Positions 1 through 6,248 of a stretch of 13,583 bases of DNA are shown here, in pieces (positions within the stretch are counted from its first letter, which is position 1; each line of letters starts with the position of its first letter). This DNA is from Clostridia bacterium. Lineage in GTDB: Bacteria; Bacillota; Clostridia; Oscillospirales; CAG-272. Both the position numbers and the translations under genes were made by a program. The notes under the pieces were generated by a model, which ran no database searches, had not been told where the DNA came from, and saw nothing but the letters and a program-made list of their open reading frames with translations. The stretch spans positions 1-13,583 of the forward strand of contig JAFQNM010000268.1 in the NCBI GenBank assembly GCA_017395885.1, in the 5' to 3' direction.

Positions 1-386
1 AAACAACAAAGGATGCTTATTTCTATACAGAGGAAAACGTAAAGGATCCCTCCAAGGCAGAAAAGCAGACCTTTACCGTTGCATATCAGGCCCACGTTAC
101 AAACAGCGAGGGCAACGAGGGCGGTGCGCTTTACTGGTTTGCTACCCCCTTCCTTGTAATGGACGACTACTATACCGTTGGCAACGGCATTCTCTTCAGA
201 GAGCTTATTACAAATGTTGGCGATAAGGACGTTTCTGTTTCCATTATCGGAAAGCTTATGGGCCAGACCTACCTTCAGATCACCGAGCAGGACAGAACTC
301 TGTGGACGGCGATCATCGTGGGCGTTATCCCTGCGGCGGTGCTTATTGCCGGCATTGCCGTTTGCGTTATCAGAAGACGCAGATAA
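1..386 (+). CDS. GldG-like ABC transporter auxiliary protein, C-terminal part (5' end outside window)
   Basis: The reading frame is open from base 3 to the TAA at 384-386, so only the last 127 or so residues are visible. They contain a soluble extracytoplasmic part that runs through ALYWFATPFLVMDDYYTVGN, then one C-terminal transmembrane helix (about TAIIVGVIPAAVLIAGIAVC) closed by a run of arginines (IRRRR), which fits a type I-like anchor with the basic end in the cytoplasm. This arrangement, directly followed by a DUF4340 protein, is typical of GldG/IFT52-like proteins that accompany an ABC-2 permease and ATPase; those partners would lie upstream, outside the window. The substrate is unknown. 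The family call rests on the C-terminal shape and on gene order, because the diagnostic N-terminal domain is not visible. The stop lies 22 bases before the next start, so the two are probably co-transcribed. Confidence 0.7.
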   Translation, partial: TTKDAYFYTEENVKDPSKAEKQTFTVAYQAHVTNSEGNEGGALYWFATPFLVMDDYYTVGNGILFRELITNVGDKDVSVSIIGKLMGQTYLQITEQDRTLWTAIIVGVIPAAVLIAGIAVCVIRRRR

Positions 387-408
387 AGCCTGCGAGGAAC
401 TAAGCAAT

Positions 409-1476
409 ATGAAAAAAAGCACAAAGAAAAAGCTCCTCACCCTCCTTATACTTGTTGCTCTCCTTATAGGCCTTATCGTGGGAGCGGTAATTTTGAAAAA
501 GGCAGGCGAGGAGGAGCCCGATACACCCCCTGAGGATAATTCGGTAACGGTTTTTGATAAGGGAACCGCCATTGCAACAAAGATCCACTTTATAAATAAG
601 GCCAAGAGCAACGAAATGTCCTTCACCTACGTTAACGAGGACTGGGTATACGATAAGGACGCCAACTTCCCCCTTGACCAGGACAGAGTTGCTACTATGG
701 CTCAGGCCATCGGCACGGTGACCGCTACGGTAACCGTTAAGGACCCCTCTGATGACCTTTCAGTATACGGCCTTGCAGAGCCCTCCATAACGGTAAACGC
801 TCAGTTTTCCGACGGCAGCGAAAAGCAATTCCTCTTCGGAAACACAAACAGCTTCAACAGCTGCGTGTATTTCAAGCTTTCCGGTGACGACAGCATCTAT
901 ATGGTGGAGGAGGACGTGGCAGAGCCCTTCAGCGCCGACCTTGACTACCTTTACGAGCCCGAATCCTTCATACTGATGAAGGAAAGCGTTACCGATGACG
1001 ACGTTTTCGGCGTTGTTCTCACGGCCAACAAAGGCTCCACCGTTAAGGAAATAACTGATTTTGCAGGCATTTGCGAGATATATGAGCTTATTTATACCCT
1101 GGACGTTACGGATTACGAGGACTATTATGCCGACAACGGCGAAATGGCCGCCACTTACGGCATAAAGAAGGACGGCACGGGCGAAAGCATAACCGTTCGC
1201 TATAAGCAGGAAGAAATGGACGAGGAGCTTACCGAATATACAATTTACCTCGGCCATAAGTTTGAAAACCTGAAGGAAGAGACCGAGAGCGAGGAGTCTG
1301 CCAAAGCCGAGACTGAAGCAGAGAGCGAGACCGCCGAAGGCAGCGAGCCCTCTCACTACTATTTCTTCTCCTTCAACGATTCCACCGTGGTATACCGGGC
1401 AGACGGCGAAACGGTAGACGAGATATTCTCCTATCTTTCCTACGAGCCTGCTCCCGAGCTTGAGACCGCAGAATAA
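409..1476 (+). CDS. DUF4340 domain-containing membrane-anchored protein
   Basis: The protein has 355 residues. The start is ATG 409, where GAGGAA at 394-399 sits 9 bases upstream; the open frame extends back to 178, but that part overlaps the preceding gene in another frame and has no binding site. A basic stretch (MKKSTKKK) and one transmembrane helix at about residues 9-30 anchor it with the rest outside. Then follow repeated beta-rich segments of DUF4340 type, for example DWVYDKDANFPLDQDRVATM and LSVYGLAEPSITV, which describe a wall- or lipid-facing domain of unknown biochemistry. Near the C terminus (about residues 285-310) there is a low-complexity Glu/Ser/Thr/Ala insertion. DUF4340 proteins are normally encoded next to GldG-like and ABC-2 permease genes, as here, and are presumed accessory parts of that exporter. 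The family is recognised with good confidence; its function is not known. Confidence 0.88.
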   Translation: MKKSTKKKLLTLLILVALLIGLIVGAVILKKAGEEEPDTPPEDNSVTVFDKGTAIATKIHFINKAKSNEMSFTYVNEDWVYDKDANFPLDQDRVATMAQAIGTVTATVTVKDPSDDLSVYGLAEPSITVNAQFSDGSEKQFLFGNTNSFNSCVYFKLSGDDSIYMVEEDVAEPFSADLDYLYEPESFILMKESVTDDDVFGVVLTANKGSTVKEITDFAGICEIYELIYTLDVTDYEDYYADNGEMAATYGIKKDGTGESITVRYKQEEMDEELTEYTIYLGHKFENLKEETESEESAKAETEAESETAEGSEPSHYYFFSFNDSTVVYRADGETVDEIFSYLSYEPAPELETAE

Positions 1477-1493
1477 AAAGTGAGGTAAAAATT

Positions 1494-1952
1494 ATGATCT
1501 GTGATAAGTTGACAATGCTGAGAAGCTATGCTTCCTATAACGAAAAGCTGGCCATAGTTGCCGATTTTCTCGAAAGCCATGAGCTGGAGAGCCTTCCCCT
1601 CGGAAGACATGAGCTGGAAGGCGGTGTTTTTCTGAACCTTGGCGAGGCATACGAGCCCTATGCCGCAGGCGATAAGTGGGAGGCCCACAGAAGATATGCC
1701 GATCTGCAGATCGTTGTTGAGGGAGATGAGTGCATGGATTGCGCCGCCCTTTGCGACTGCATCGGAGAGGGCGAATATCACGAGGAGGACGATTATCTCT
1801 TTTATGATAAGTGCGAGGGCAGCATTACTACCGTTAAGGCATATCCCGGAACCTTTGCATACTTTGCCCCCACAGACCCCCACAGACCCGGCATCAGATA
1901 CAAGTCTGACAGAGTGAGAAAAGCAGTTTTCAAGATCCCCTGCAGTCTCTGA
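1494..1952 (+). CDS. YhcH/YjgK/YiaL family cupin (DUF386)
   Basis: This is a complete 152-residue protein, the usual length for the family. The start ATG follows the Shine-Dalgarno sequence GTGAGGT (1480-1486) at a spacing of about 7 bases. Family hallmarks are visible: WEAHRRYADLQIVVEGDE (residues 62-79), with the metal-ligand type E63-x-H65 and D70, and FAPTDPHRPG (124-133) with H130. These belong to a small double-stranded beta-helix that binds a metal. Members have been linked to sialic-acid or other sugar catabolism (YhcH, YiaL) and are sometimes annotated as a beta subunit of beta-galactosidase, but the reaction is not settled and nothing nearby is a sugar catabolic gene. It lies 17 bases after the DUF4340 gene and is the last gene before a hairpin-rich gap, so it probably ends the transcript. 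Confidence 0.92.
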   Translation: MICDKLTMLRSYASYNEKLAIVADFLESHELESLPLGRHELEGGVFLNLGEAYEPYAAGDKWEAHRRYADLQIVVEGDECMDCAALCDCIGEGEYHEEDDYLFYDKCEGSITTVKAYPGTFAYFAPTDPHRPGIRYKSDRVRKAVFKIPCSL

Positions 1953-1959
1953 TATGAGT

Positions 1960-1989
1960 AAAAAAAGAAATCCGCCACGGCGGATTTCT
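1960..1989 (-). terminator. Intrinsic terminator, leftward
   Basis: An 11-bp perfect stem (AGAAATCCGCC, 1966-1976, with GGCGGATTTCT, 1979-1989) is followed on the reverse strand by seven T residues (complement of 1960-1966). There is no T-tract on the forward side (GTCAGC follows), so it should stop leftward transcripts that read through the end of mltG. The GGCG/CGCC core makes the stem stable. Confidence 0.65.
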
Positions 1990-1991
1990 GT

Positions 1992-2021
1992 CAGCTTGTC
2001 GATAACTTTATCGACAAGCTG
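1992..2021. repeat. 14-bp perfect inverted repeat (hairpin)
   Basis: CAGCTTGTCGATAA (1992-2005) and TTATCGACAAGCTG (2008-2021) are exact reverse complements separated by only CT. No T-tract follows, so it is a structural or protein-binding element rather than a terminator. Its TGTCGA core recurs at 2030-2035 and, in reverse, at 2285-2290. Confidence 0.7.
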
Positions 2022-2055
2022 CTTCAGGCTGTCGAGAAGGATGCAGATTTCGTCA

Positions 2056-2145
2056 TTTCAAGTCCGTCGGAGGGGTTCCCCGAAAGTGAGCTTGCGAGCT
2101 TTTGGGGGTTCCTGTAAGCGTACAAAGGTACGGCAGGACTTGAAA
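2056..2145. other. Structured non-coding block inside the repeat element
   Basis: The block is closed by a 10-bp perfect inverted repeat, TTTCAAGTCC (2056-2065) with GGACTTGAAA (2136-2145), reinforced by CCGT/ACGG just inside. An inner hairpin pairs CCCCGAAAG (2078-2086) with CTTTTGGGG (2099-2107, one G-T pair), and a short GTAC-AAAG-GTAC palindrome lies at 2120-2131. It could fold as a branched RNA in either orientation. No known riboswitch or RNA family is recognised. The reading frame that crosses it is Arg/Ser-rich and not believable as a protein. Confidence 0.45.
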
Positions 2146-2157
2146 GGGCGAAAAGCT

Positions 2158-2186
2158 AGAAATCCCCTGAAAATCAGGGGATTTCT
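2158..2186. terminator. Hairpin with weak T-tract, possible terminator
   Basis: A 13-bp perfect stem, AGAAATCCCCTGA (2158-2170) with TCAGGGGATTTCT (2174-2186), has an AAA loop. On the forward strand it runs into TTTCTTTAATG, a modest T-tract that could terminate transcripts from the yhcH side. It shares the AGAAATCC...GGATTTCT outer arms with the palindromes at 1966-1989 and 2297-2320, but has a different core. Confidence 0.5.
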
Positions 2187-2296
2187 TTAATGTGACTTTA
2201 ATTATTTGTTGCTTTTGCCGTTTACAGTTAAAGTTTCGATTTGGATGTCTTTGTTTTGGATATATTTGCGGTCTGCGCCTTTTTCGACAGCCTGAA

Positions 2297-2326
2297 AGAA
2301 ATCCGCCACGGCGGATTTCTTTTTTT
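2297..2326 (+). terminator. Intrinsic terminator, rightward
   Basis: This has the same 11-bp palindrome as 1966-1989 (AGAAATCCGCC / GGCGGATTTCT, loop AC) but here with a seven-T tract on the forward side (2320-2326). It would stop rightward transcripts from the GldG-DUF4340-yhcH operon before they run antisense into mltG. On the reverse strand it has only TTTCTTTC, so it could also help end mltG. Confidence 0.7.
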
Positions 2327-2327
2327 A

Positions 2328-4163
2328 TTATCCTGCAAGGTCCTCGTTTATGCGCTTTACAAGAGCTATATTCTGCTCGTGCTCTGCCTTGCCTTGGGCA
2401 AAGTATATCTTTCCTGCATTATCCGTTATGAAATAATAGAATCCGGTGTTTGCCGGATACAGCGCATATCTGATGGCACTGGCACTGGGATTGGTTATGG
2501 GCCCCGGAGGGAGTCCGTTATTCTTATAGGTATTATAGGGATGGTCGAACTCGTTATCCTCGGGAGTTACCTTATCGGGTCTCTGTCCCGTTGCCACCTG
2601 AATAGCATATACCGTTGTGGCATCGCTCTCAAGCCTTGGGTAGACGGAGGGATAGTTCAGTCTGTTATGGAACACGGAGGATACGTTCATAAACTGAGAG
2701 GTGGAGCCTGCCTCCTTCTCTACAAGTGAGGCAATGGTCAGTATCTCATCCACCGTGTAGCCCAGCTCCTCGGCCTTTGTTTTATAGTCCTTAACGAATA
2801 CCTCGTTGAACCTGTCAAGCATTCTGCCGATAACCGTTTCCTCGCCGGATGCCTTATAAAACTCATAGGTGTCGGGGAAAAGATATCCCTCAAGACGGTA
2901 TACTCTGCCGTCTTTCAGCTCACTTTCCTCCAGCTCATCCAAAAACCAATAATCAAAATCGTAGTTATTGATAACGTCGATATACCTTTCTCTCTCGCCA
3001 ATGCCGTTCTCCACCAGCAGATCTATTATCTCGTCTGTGGTGAAGCCCTCGGGAATCGTTATCCACACAGTTCCCGTTACCACCTGCTCCTTGAAGGCAT
3101 ATCGGAGGTCATCATAGCTCATGGAGGGAGAAACGGTATAATCTCCCGCAACAAAGGGGCCCTCCTCATGCTTCAGCGTGGCGTACAGCTTGAATATGCC
3201 GGGGAAGCTGATAATGCCGTTATCGTGCAGTATCTCCGCTATATCACCCACGTCTGCATCCTCGGGGATAGTTATATCCACCGCCTCATCGCTTTTAACA
3301 AAGGCAAAAACGTCGTTTCCTATTCGGATAACGAAGATCGAAATAAACACGGAGACCACAAGTATGACCACCATATAAGCAATAGCCTTGACTATTCCGA
3401 TCATCATATCGGCGCCGGCCTTTGCATTTTTCTGCTTATCGCTGACCATTTCCTTCCGGCTGTTGCCCTTATCGCCCTCCTGATTTGGCTTTGCCTTCTG
3501 AACGGAGGCAGGAGCCTCTCCGCCATCGTAGGAATACGCCTCCGCCTCGGGAAGGGGAGGTGCCTTAGGCTCGTTCTGAGGAATGGGCATATCTGCGGGG
3601 ACAGGGCTCACGGGGACGTTCTCCTTAGGCACGGGTGCAGGTGCAGGAGCGGGTGCAGGTGTACCGTTTTGTGCTGCAGGTCTCTGTGCAGGGCGTGCAG
3701 GAGCTCCGTTTGGCGCTGCAGGCCTCTGCGGGGGACGTGCAGGTGTACCGTTTGGCGCTGCAGGTCTCTGTGGGGGACGTGCAGGAGCACCGTTTGGCGC
3801 TGAGGGTCTCTGTGCAGGGCGTGCAGGAGCTCCGTTTGGCGCTGAGGGGCTCTGTGCAGGGCGTGCAGGAGCACCGTTTGGCGCTGCAGGCCTCTGTGGG
3901 GGACGTGCAGGAGCACCGTTTGGTGCTGCAGGTCTCTGTGGGGGACGTGCAGGAGCACCGTTTGGTGCTGCAGGCCTCTGTGGGGGACGTGCAGGCCTTT
4001 CCCCGGGAGCGTTATCTCTTCTTGATGCATAGGCAGGACGTTCAGCGGGAGCAGAAGCCTTGGCACCGCTGCTCTGCCTTTCGTTTTTTCTTGAAAGCAG
4101 GCTTTCGTTATCTGCTCCCAGAGAGGGATCGGAGGAAGCATTCGCTCTCTTGTTCTCTTCCAT
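2328..4163 (-). CDS. mltG: Endolytic murein transglycosylase MltG (YceG-like) with long repetitive Pro/Ala-rich N terminus
   Basis: The 611-residue protein cleaves nascent glycan strands and is thought to set their length, at the outer face of the membrane. The order is a cytoplasmic Pro/Ala/Arg-rich tail (about 1-250) with eight 14-residue repeats (57-168), one transmembrane helix (about 253-281), then the YceG region. LysM-like IPEDADVGDIAEILHDNGII (299-318) is followed by the catalytic domain, with EGYLFPDTYEF (425-435), IASLVEKEA (477-485, holding the catalytic glutamate, probably E482), VFHNRL, LESDATTVYA and GLPPGPITNPS (550-560). Bacterial MltG is usually about 340-400 residues; the surplus is the tail. 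The start is supported by GGAAAGG about 11 bases upstream. It is the last gene of the leftward operon, 30 bases after the CPBP gene. The enzyme call is secure; the role of the tail is unknown. Confidence 0.95.
   Translation of the reverse strand: MEENKRANASSDPSLGADNESLLSRKNERQSSGAKASAPAERPAYASRRDNAPGERPARPPQRPAAPNGAPARPPQRPAAPNGAPARPPQRPAAPNGAPARPAQSPSAPNGAPARPAQRPSAPNGAPARPPQRPAAPNGTPARPPQRPAAPNGAPARPAQRPAAQNGTPAPAPAPAPVPKENVPVSPVPADMPIPQNEPKAPPLPEAEAYSYDGGEAPASVQKAKPNQEGDKGNSRKEMVSDKQKNAKAGADMMIGIVKAIAYMVVILVVSVFISIFVIRIGNDVFAFVKSDEAVDITIPEDADVGDIAEILHDNGIISFPGIFKLYATLKHEEGPFVAGDYTVSPSMSYDDLRYAFKEQVVTGTVWITIPEGFTTDEIIDLLVENGIGERERYIDVINNYDFDYWFLDELEESELKDGRVYRLEGYLFPDTYEFYKASGEETVIGRMLDRFNEVFVKDYKTKAEELGYTVDEILTIASLVEKEAGSTSQFMNVSSVFHNRLNYPSVYPRLESDATTVYAIQVATGQRPDKVTPEDNEFDHPYNTYKNNGLPPGPITNPSASAIRYALYPANTGFYYFITDNAGKIYFAQGKAEHEQNIALVKRINEDLAG
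3660..3995 (-). repeat. Eight 42-bp tandem repeats within mltG
   Basis: Exactly eight in-frame 42-base units encode variants of PARPPQRPAAPNGA (residues 57-168 of MltG), followed by an Ala-Pro run. Units differ at few positions (PPQ or PAQ; RPAA, SPSA or RPSA; NGA or NGT), and the DNA stays close between units, so copy number probably changes by slippage or unequal recombination. The region is strongly purine/pyrimidine skewed and makes long spurious Gly-rich frames on the other strand. Confidence 0.9.
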
Positions 4164-4193
4164 AAAAGCACCGACCTTTCCTTTAAAATCGCT

Positions 4194-5111
4194 TTACAGC
4201 AAAAATGATGCTATCGCCCAAAACGCTACCATTATCAGCAGCGTGGGAGACAGGATAGCCTGCAGAAGCAGAGGGGGGTCTGCCGTTTTTACCCTTTTCA
4301 CAAGGGGGGCAGGTCTGTTCTCAACGCTGAAATCCCAATAAAGCTTCTCCGCTACTGCAAAGAACAGTATTGCCGAAACAAGCATTATCAAAACAATAAT
4401 AAACGTGAGAAGTATAAGTCCGCCGCTGTGCTTTCCTGCAATTTTATAAATATACTTTTCAAAATACAGTATAAACAGATTGGATAAAATATGAATGATA
4501 ACCGTTGGCATTATGGAATTTGTCGCTCCTGCCGTCAGCGCAAGGATAACTCCGCAAAACAGATATATGGGCAGTCTGACAGGAGAAAAATGGAGCATTC
4601 CGAACAAAAGCGACGACATTATGACCACTGCCGCTCCGCCGTATTTTGAATACTCTGCACGGATAACTCCTCTGAAAAGAAGCTCCTCAAGTATTGCAGG
4701 CAGAATGGCAAGTGTTATTGCCGCATATATGCTGTCTCCAACGGTGAACTGAGTTATCTGCATATTCTGCGAGTCCATTCCCGATGAGGCAAAGGCCTCG
4801 GGGAACAGAGCATACATCAGCAGGCTCAGGGCCATGGTGCCCGATATGATAAATATGAGCGCATAGGCCGAAAGCGCTATATGCTTGACCTTCATAAGCC
4901 TGATGCCAAGCTGAGAACGGTATTCGTTTCCTCTGAGAAGGCAGAAGAACACCGTTGGCAGACCGATGCAGATTATCTGCAGTATGGCCACGGTGAAATA
5001 TGGGCTGGCCTCTCCCGATATTTTTGATATATCAAGATACCCTGCCGCACACATCATTGCCGCTACCACGGTCACCAGCGCAGGTGCGGCGTGTATTCCT
5101 TTAATCTTCAC
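4194..5111 (-). CDS. CPBP family intramembrane metalloprotease (Abi/CAAX protease-like)
   Basis: This is a 305-residue polytopic membrane protein. The three metal-site motifs of the family are present: EELLFR (residues 142-147, the EExxxR motif), F170-x3-H174 in LLFGMLHF, and H207-x3-N211 in HILSN. Hydrophobic helices precede and surround these, and two more follow (about 231-253 and 286-303) after a charged loop. Bacterial members include proteins for bacteriocin self-immunity and for surface-protein processing, but most have no known substrate; here the setting among housekeeping genes gives no specific clue. The start is a GTG (5109-5111 complement) preceded by AGGA and overlapping the end of the previous gene by 11 bases, which indicates translational coupling. 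The family assignment is firm, the role open. Confidence 0.92.
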   Translation of the reverse strand: MKIKGIHAAPALVTVVAAMMCAAGYLDISKISGEASPYFTVAILQIICIGLPTVFFCLLRGNEYRSQLGIRLMKVKHIALSAYALIFIISGTMALSLLMYALFPEAFASSGMDSQNMQITQFTVGDSIYAAITLAILPAILEELLFRGVIRAEYSKYGGAAVVIMSSLLFGMLHFSPVRLPIYLFCGVILALTAGATNSIMPTVIIHILSNLFILYFEKYIYKIAGKHSGGLILLTFIIVLIMLVSAILFFAVAEKLYWDFSVENRPAPLVKRVKTADPPLLLQAILSPTLLIMVAFWAIASFLL

Positions 5112-5661
5112 TTATCCTGTTCACCCTGCTTTCGGTGATGATATAGTCTGTTTTTTTATCGTGCCCTTCACGGGGAAGGCGCTCTGCAAGGCACTCCTCA
5201 TAGGTAATGCCCACGGTAACGCCCAAAAAGCTCTCGAGAAATCTGTCATAATATCCGCCGCCATAGCCAAGGCGAAAGCCTTGAAGGTCATAGGCGAGAG
5301 CAGGCACGATGCAGATAGATGCTCCGCCCTCTCCCCTCCACTCAGGGGCGCTCTCAGGCGGCTCCTTGATTCCGTAGCTCCCCAAAGAAAGCTCCGAAGG
5401 GTGAGTAACTGTGCGAAACGTCATTTTCCCTCCCTGTGAGCAACGGGGATAAGCCACCGTTTTGCCCATACGCAAAGCCTGCTCACAAAGCTCAGCGGTA
5501 TCTGCCTCGCTACCCTTTGCCCAGTAGAGCAGCACGGTATCTGCCTGCAAAAAGGGCAAAAGTCCGGCACAGGCCTCACAGATGATACGGCTTTTCTCTT
5601 TCCGCTGAGTAACCGAAGCTCTCAGAGCCTTATAATGCTCTCTGAGAAGTGCTTTTTCCAT
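5101..5661 (-). CDS. 5-formyltetrahydrofolate cyclo-ligase
   Basis: This is a 186-residue cytoplasmic enzyme of normal length that converts 5-formyl-THF to 5,10-methenyl-THF using ATP, returning a storage/inhibitory folate to the one-carbon pool. Typical motifs are the N-terminal basic helix ALLREHYKALRASV, the substrate segment SYGIKEPPE (95-103), IVPALAYD (118-125) and the signature LGYGGGYYDRFL (131-142), which forms the nucleotide-binding loop. The start ATG at 5661 lies 14 bases after the preceding DJ-1 stop and has no clear Shine-Dalgarno sequence, so it may depend on translation arriving from the upstream gene. That matters because the upstream gene is frameshifted. Its end overlaps the CPBP gene by 11 bases. 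Confidence 0.95.
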   Translation of the reverse strand: MEKALLREHYKALRASVTQRKEKSRIICEACAGLLPFLQADTVLLYWAKGSEADTAELCEQALRMGKTVAYPRCSQGGKMTFRTVTHPSELSLGSYGIKEPPESAPEWRGEGGASICIVPALAYDLQGFRLGYGGGYYDRFLESFLGVTVGITYEECLAERLPREGHDKKTDYIITESRVNRISED

Positions 5662-5675
5662 AATAATGCAAGCTT

Positions 5676-6216
5676 TTAGGCAAGAATGGCATCGAGCACT
5701 CTCTCCGCCTCTTCCTCACCCTTAAGGGCACCGATGAGCTGTGCCGCAAAATCAACGGCTGCTCCTGCTCCTCTTGCTGTAATAATATTTCCATCGCAGA
5801 TCACGTCTGCCTCAAAAACGGCGGCACCAAGGAGCTTATCCTCAAAGCCGGGATAGCAAACTGCCATCTTGCCCTTGAGAAGGCCCTTTTCACCAAGTAT
5901 GGAGGGCGCAGCACAGATGGCCGCAACAAACGCACCCTTATCAATTGCCAGATCTATAAATTCGTTGACCTTTTCAGATGCCTTAAGGTTAAGTGTTCCG
6001 GGCATTCCGCCGGGGAGCACCACCATTTCAAGATCATCTGCCGCCTGAAGCCTGCACTCACAAACGTCTGCCTTTACGGCGATACCGTGAGCTCCCGTTA
6101 CCATCTCTCCGCCAACACCGACCGTAGTTACCTCAATGCCCGCACGGCGCATAAGATCAACAGGGGGTGAGCGCCTCTACCTCTTCAAAGCCTTCTGCCA
6201 AAAATACGTATACCAT
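5676..6216 (-). pseudogene. DJ-1/PfpI family protein with a one-base frameshift near the N terminus
   Basis: The natural start is ATG 6216, which follows AGGTGA at a good distance and encodes MVYVFLAEGFEEVEALTP, the classic DJ-1 N terminus. After codon 18 the frame meets TGT TGA and stops (6157). Removing one base from the run of five C residues (complement of 6163-6167) restores TPVDLMRRAG and continues uninterrupted to 5676, giving a 179-residue protein of normal DJ-1 length. The downstream frame keeps the nucleophile-elbow cysteine (AAICAAPS, corrected C101) and VVLPGGMPG. The conserved glutamate (E14) that pairs with this cysteine lies before the break, so a product restarted at the in-frame ATG 6152 (no binding site) would lack it. 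DJ-1 relatives are protein or glyoxal detoxification enzymes or thiol chaperones. The rest looks unmutated, so a recent mutation or sequencing error is likely. Confidence 0.82.
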
Positions 6217-6248
6217 AATTTCACCTATATCAATTATTATTTCAAGGC

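Larger units (their letters stand above)
1960..2326. repeat. MITE-like non-coding element with 46-bp terminal inverted repeats
   Basis: The whole 375-base gap between the yhcH stop (1952) and the mltG stop (2328) lacks a credible gene and is dominated by this element. Bases 1960-2005 and the reverse complement of 2281-2326 match at 40 of 46 positions by hand alignment. Each end starts with seven A residues (seven T on the right), followed by a palindrome AGAAATCCGCC / GGCGGATTTCT and then a TCAG-N2-TGTCGA motif. Inside are a 14-bp perfect hairpin (1992-2021), an extra copy of the CTTCAGGCTGTCGA motif (2022-2035), a 90-bp structured block (2056-2145) and another palindrome beginning AGAAATCC (2158-2186). 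There is no transposase gene, and no clear target-site duplication was found. It could be a transposon-derived miniature element, or a family of dispersed terminator repeats brought together. Confidence 0.6.

Noticed and set aside
178..408. Extension of the DUF4340 gene upstream of ATG 409
   Set aside because: It overlaps the GldG-like gene in another frame, has no binding site and gives a composition unlike a protein; ATG 409 has a good Shine-Dalgarno sequence and begins a basic membrane anchor.
760..1356. 198-residue reverse-strand frame over the DUF4340 gene
   Set aside because: It has no binding site or recognisable motif and mirrors the real forward gene.
1954..2190. Possible 78-residue protein in the gap after yhcH
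   Set aside because: It is Arg/Ser-rich, lies wholly over palindromes and terminators, and has no binding site.
3660..3995. CRISPR-like array
   Set aside because: The units are contiguous 42-base coding repeats without unique spacers.
3583..4032. Gly/Ala-rich 149-residue frame on the forward strand
   Set aside because: It is the opposite strand of the 42-base repeats of mltG, whose own frame encodes a recognisable enzyme.
6157..6168. Programmed +1 frameshift in the DJ-1 gene
   Set aside because: A C-run slip is conceivable, but no stimulatory signal is evident and DJ-1 genes are not known to use one; mutation or sequencing error is more economical. Kept as an alternative only.
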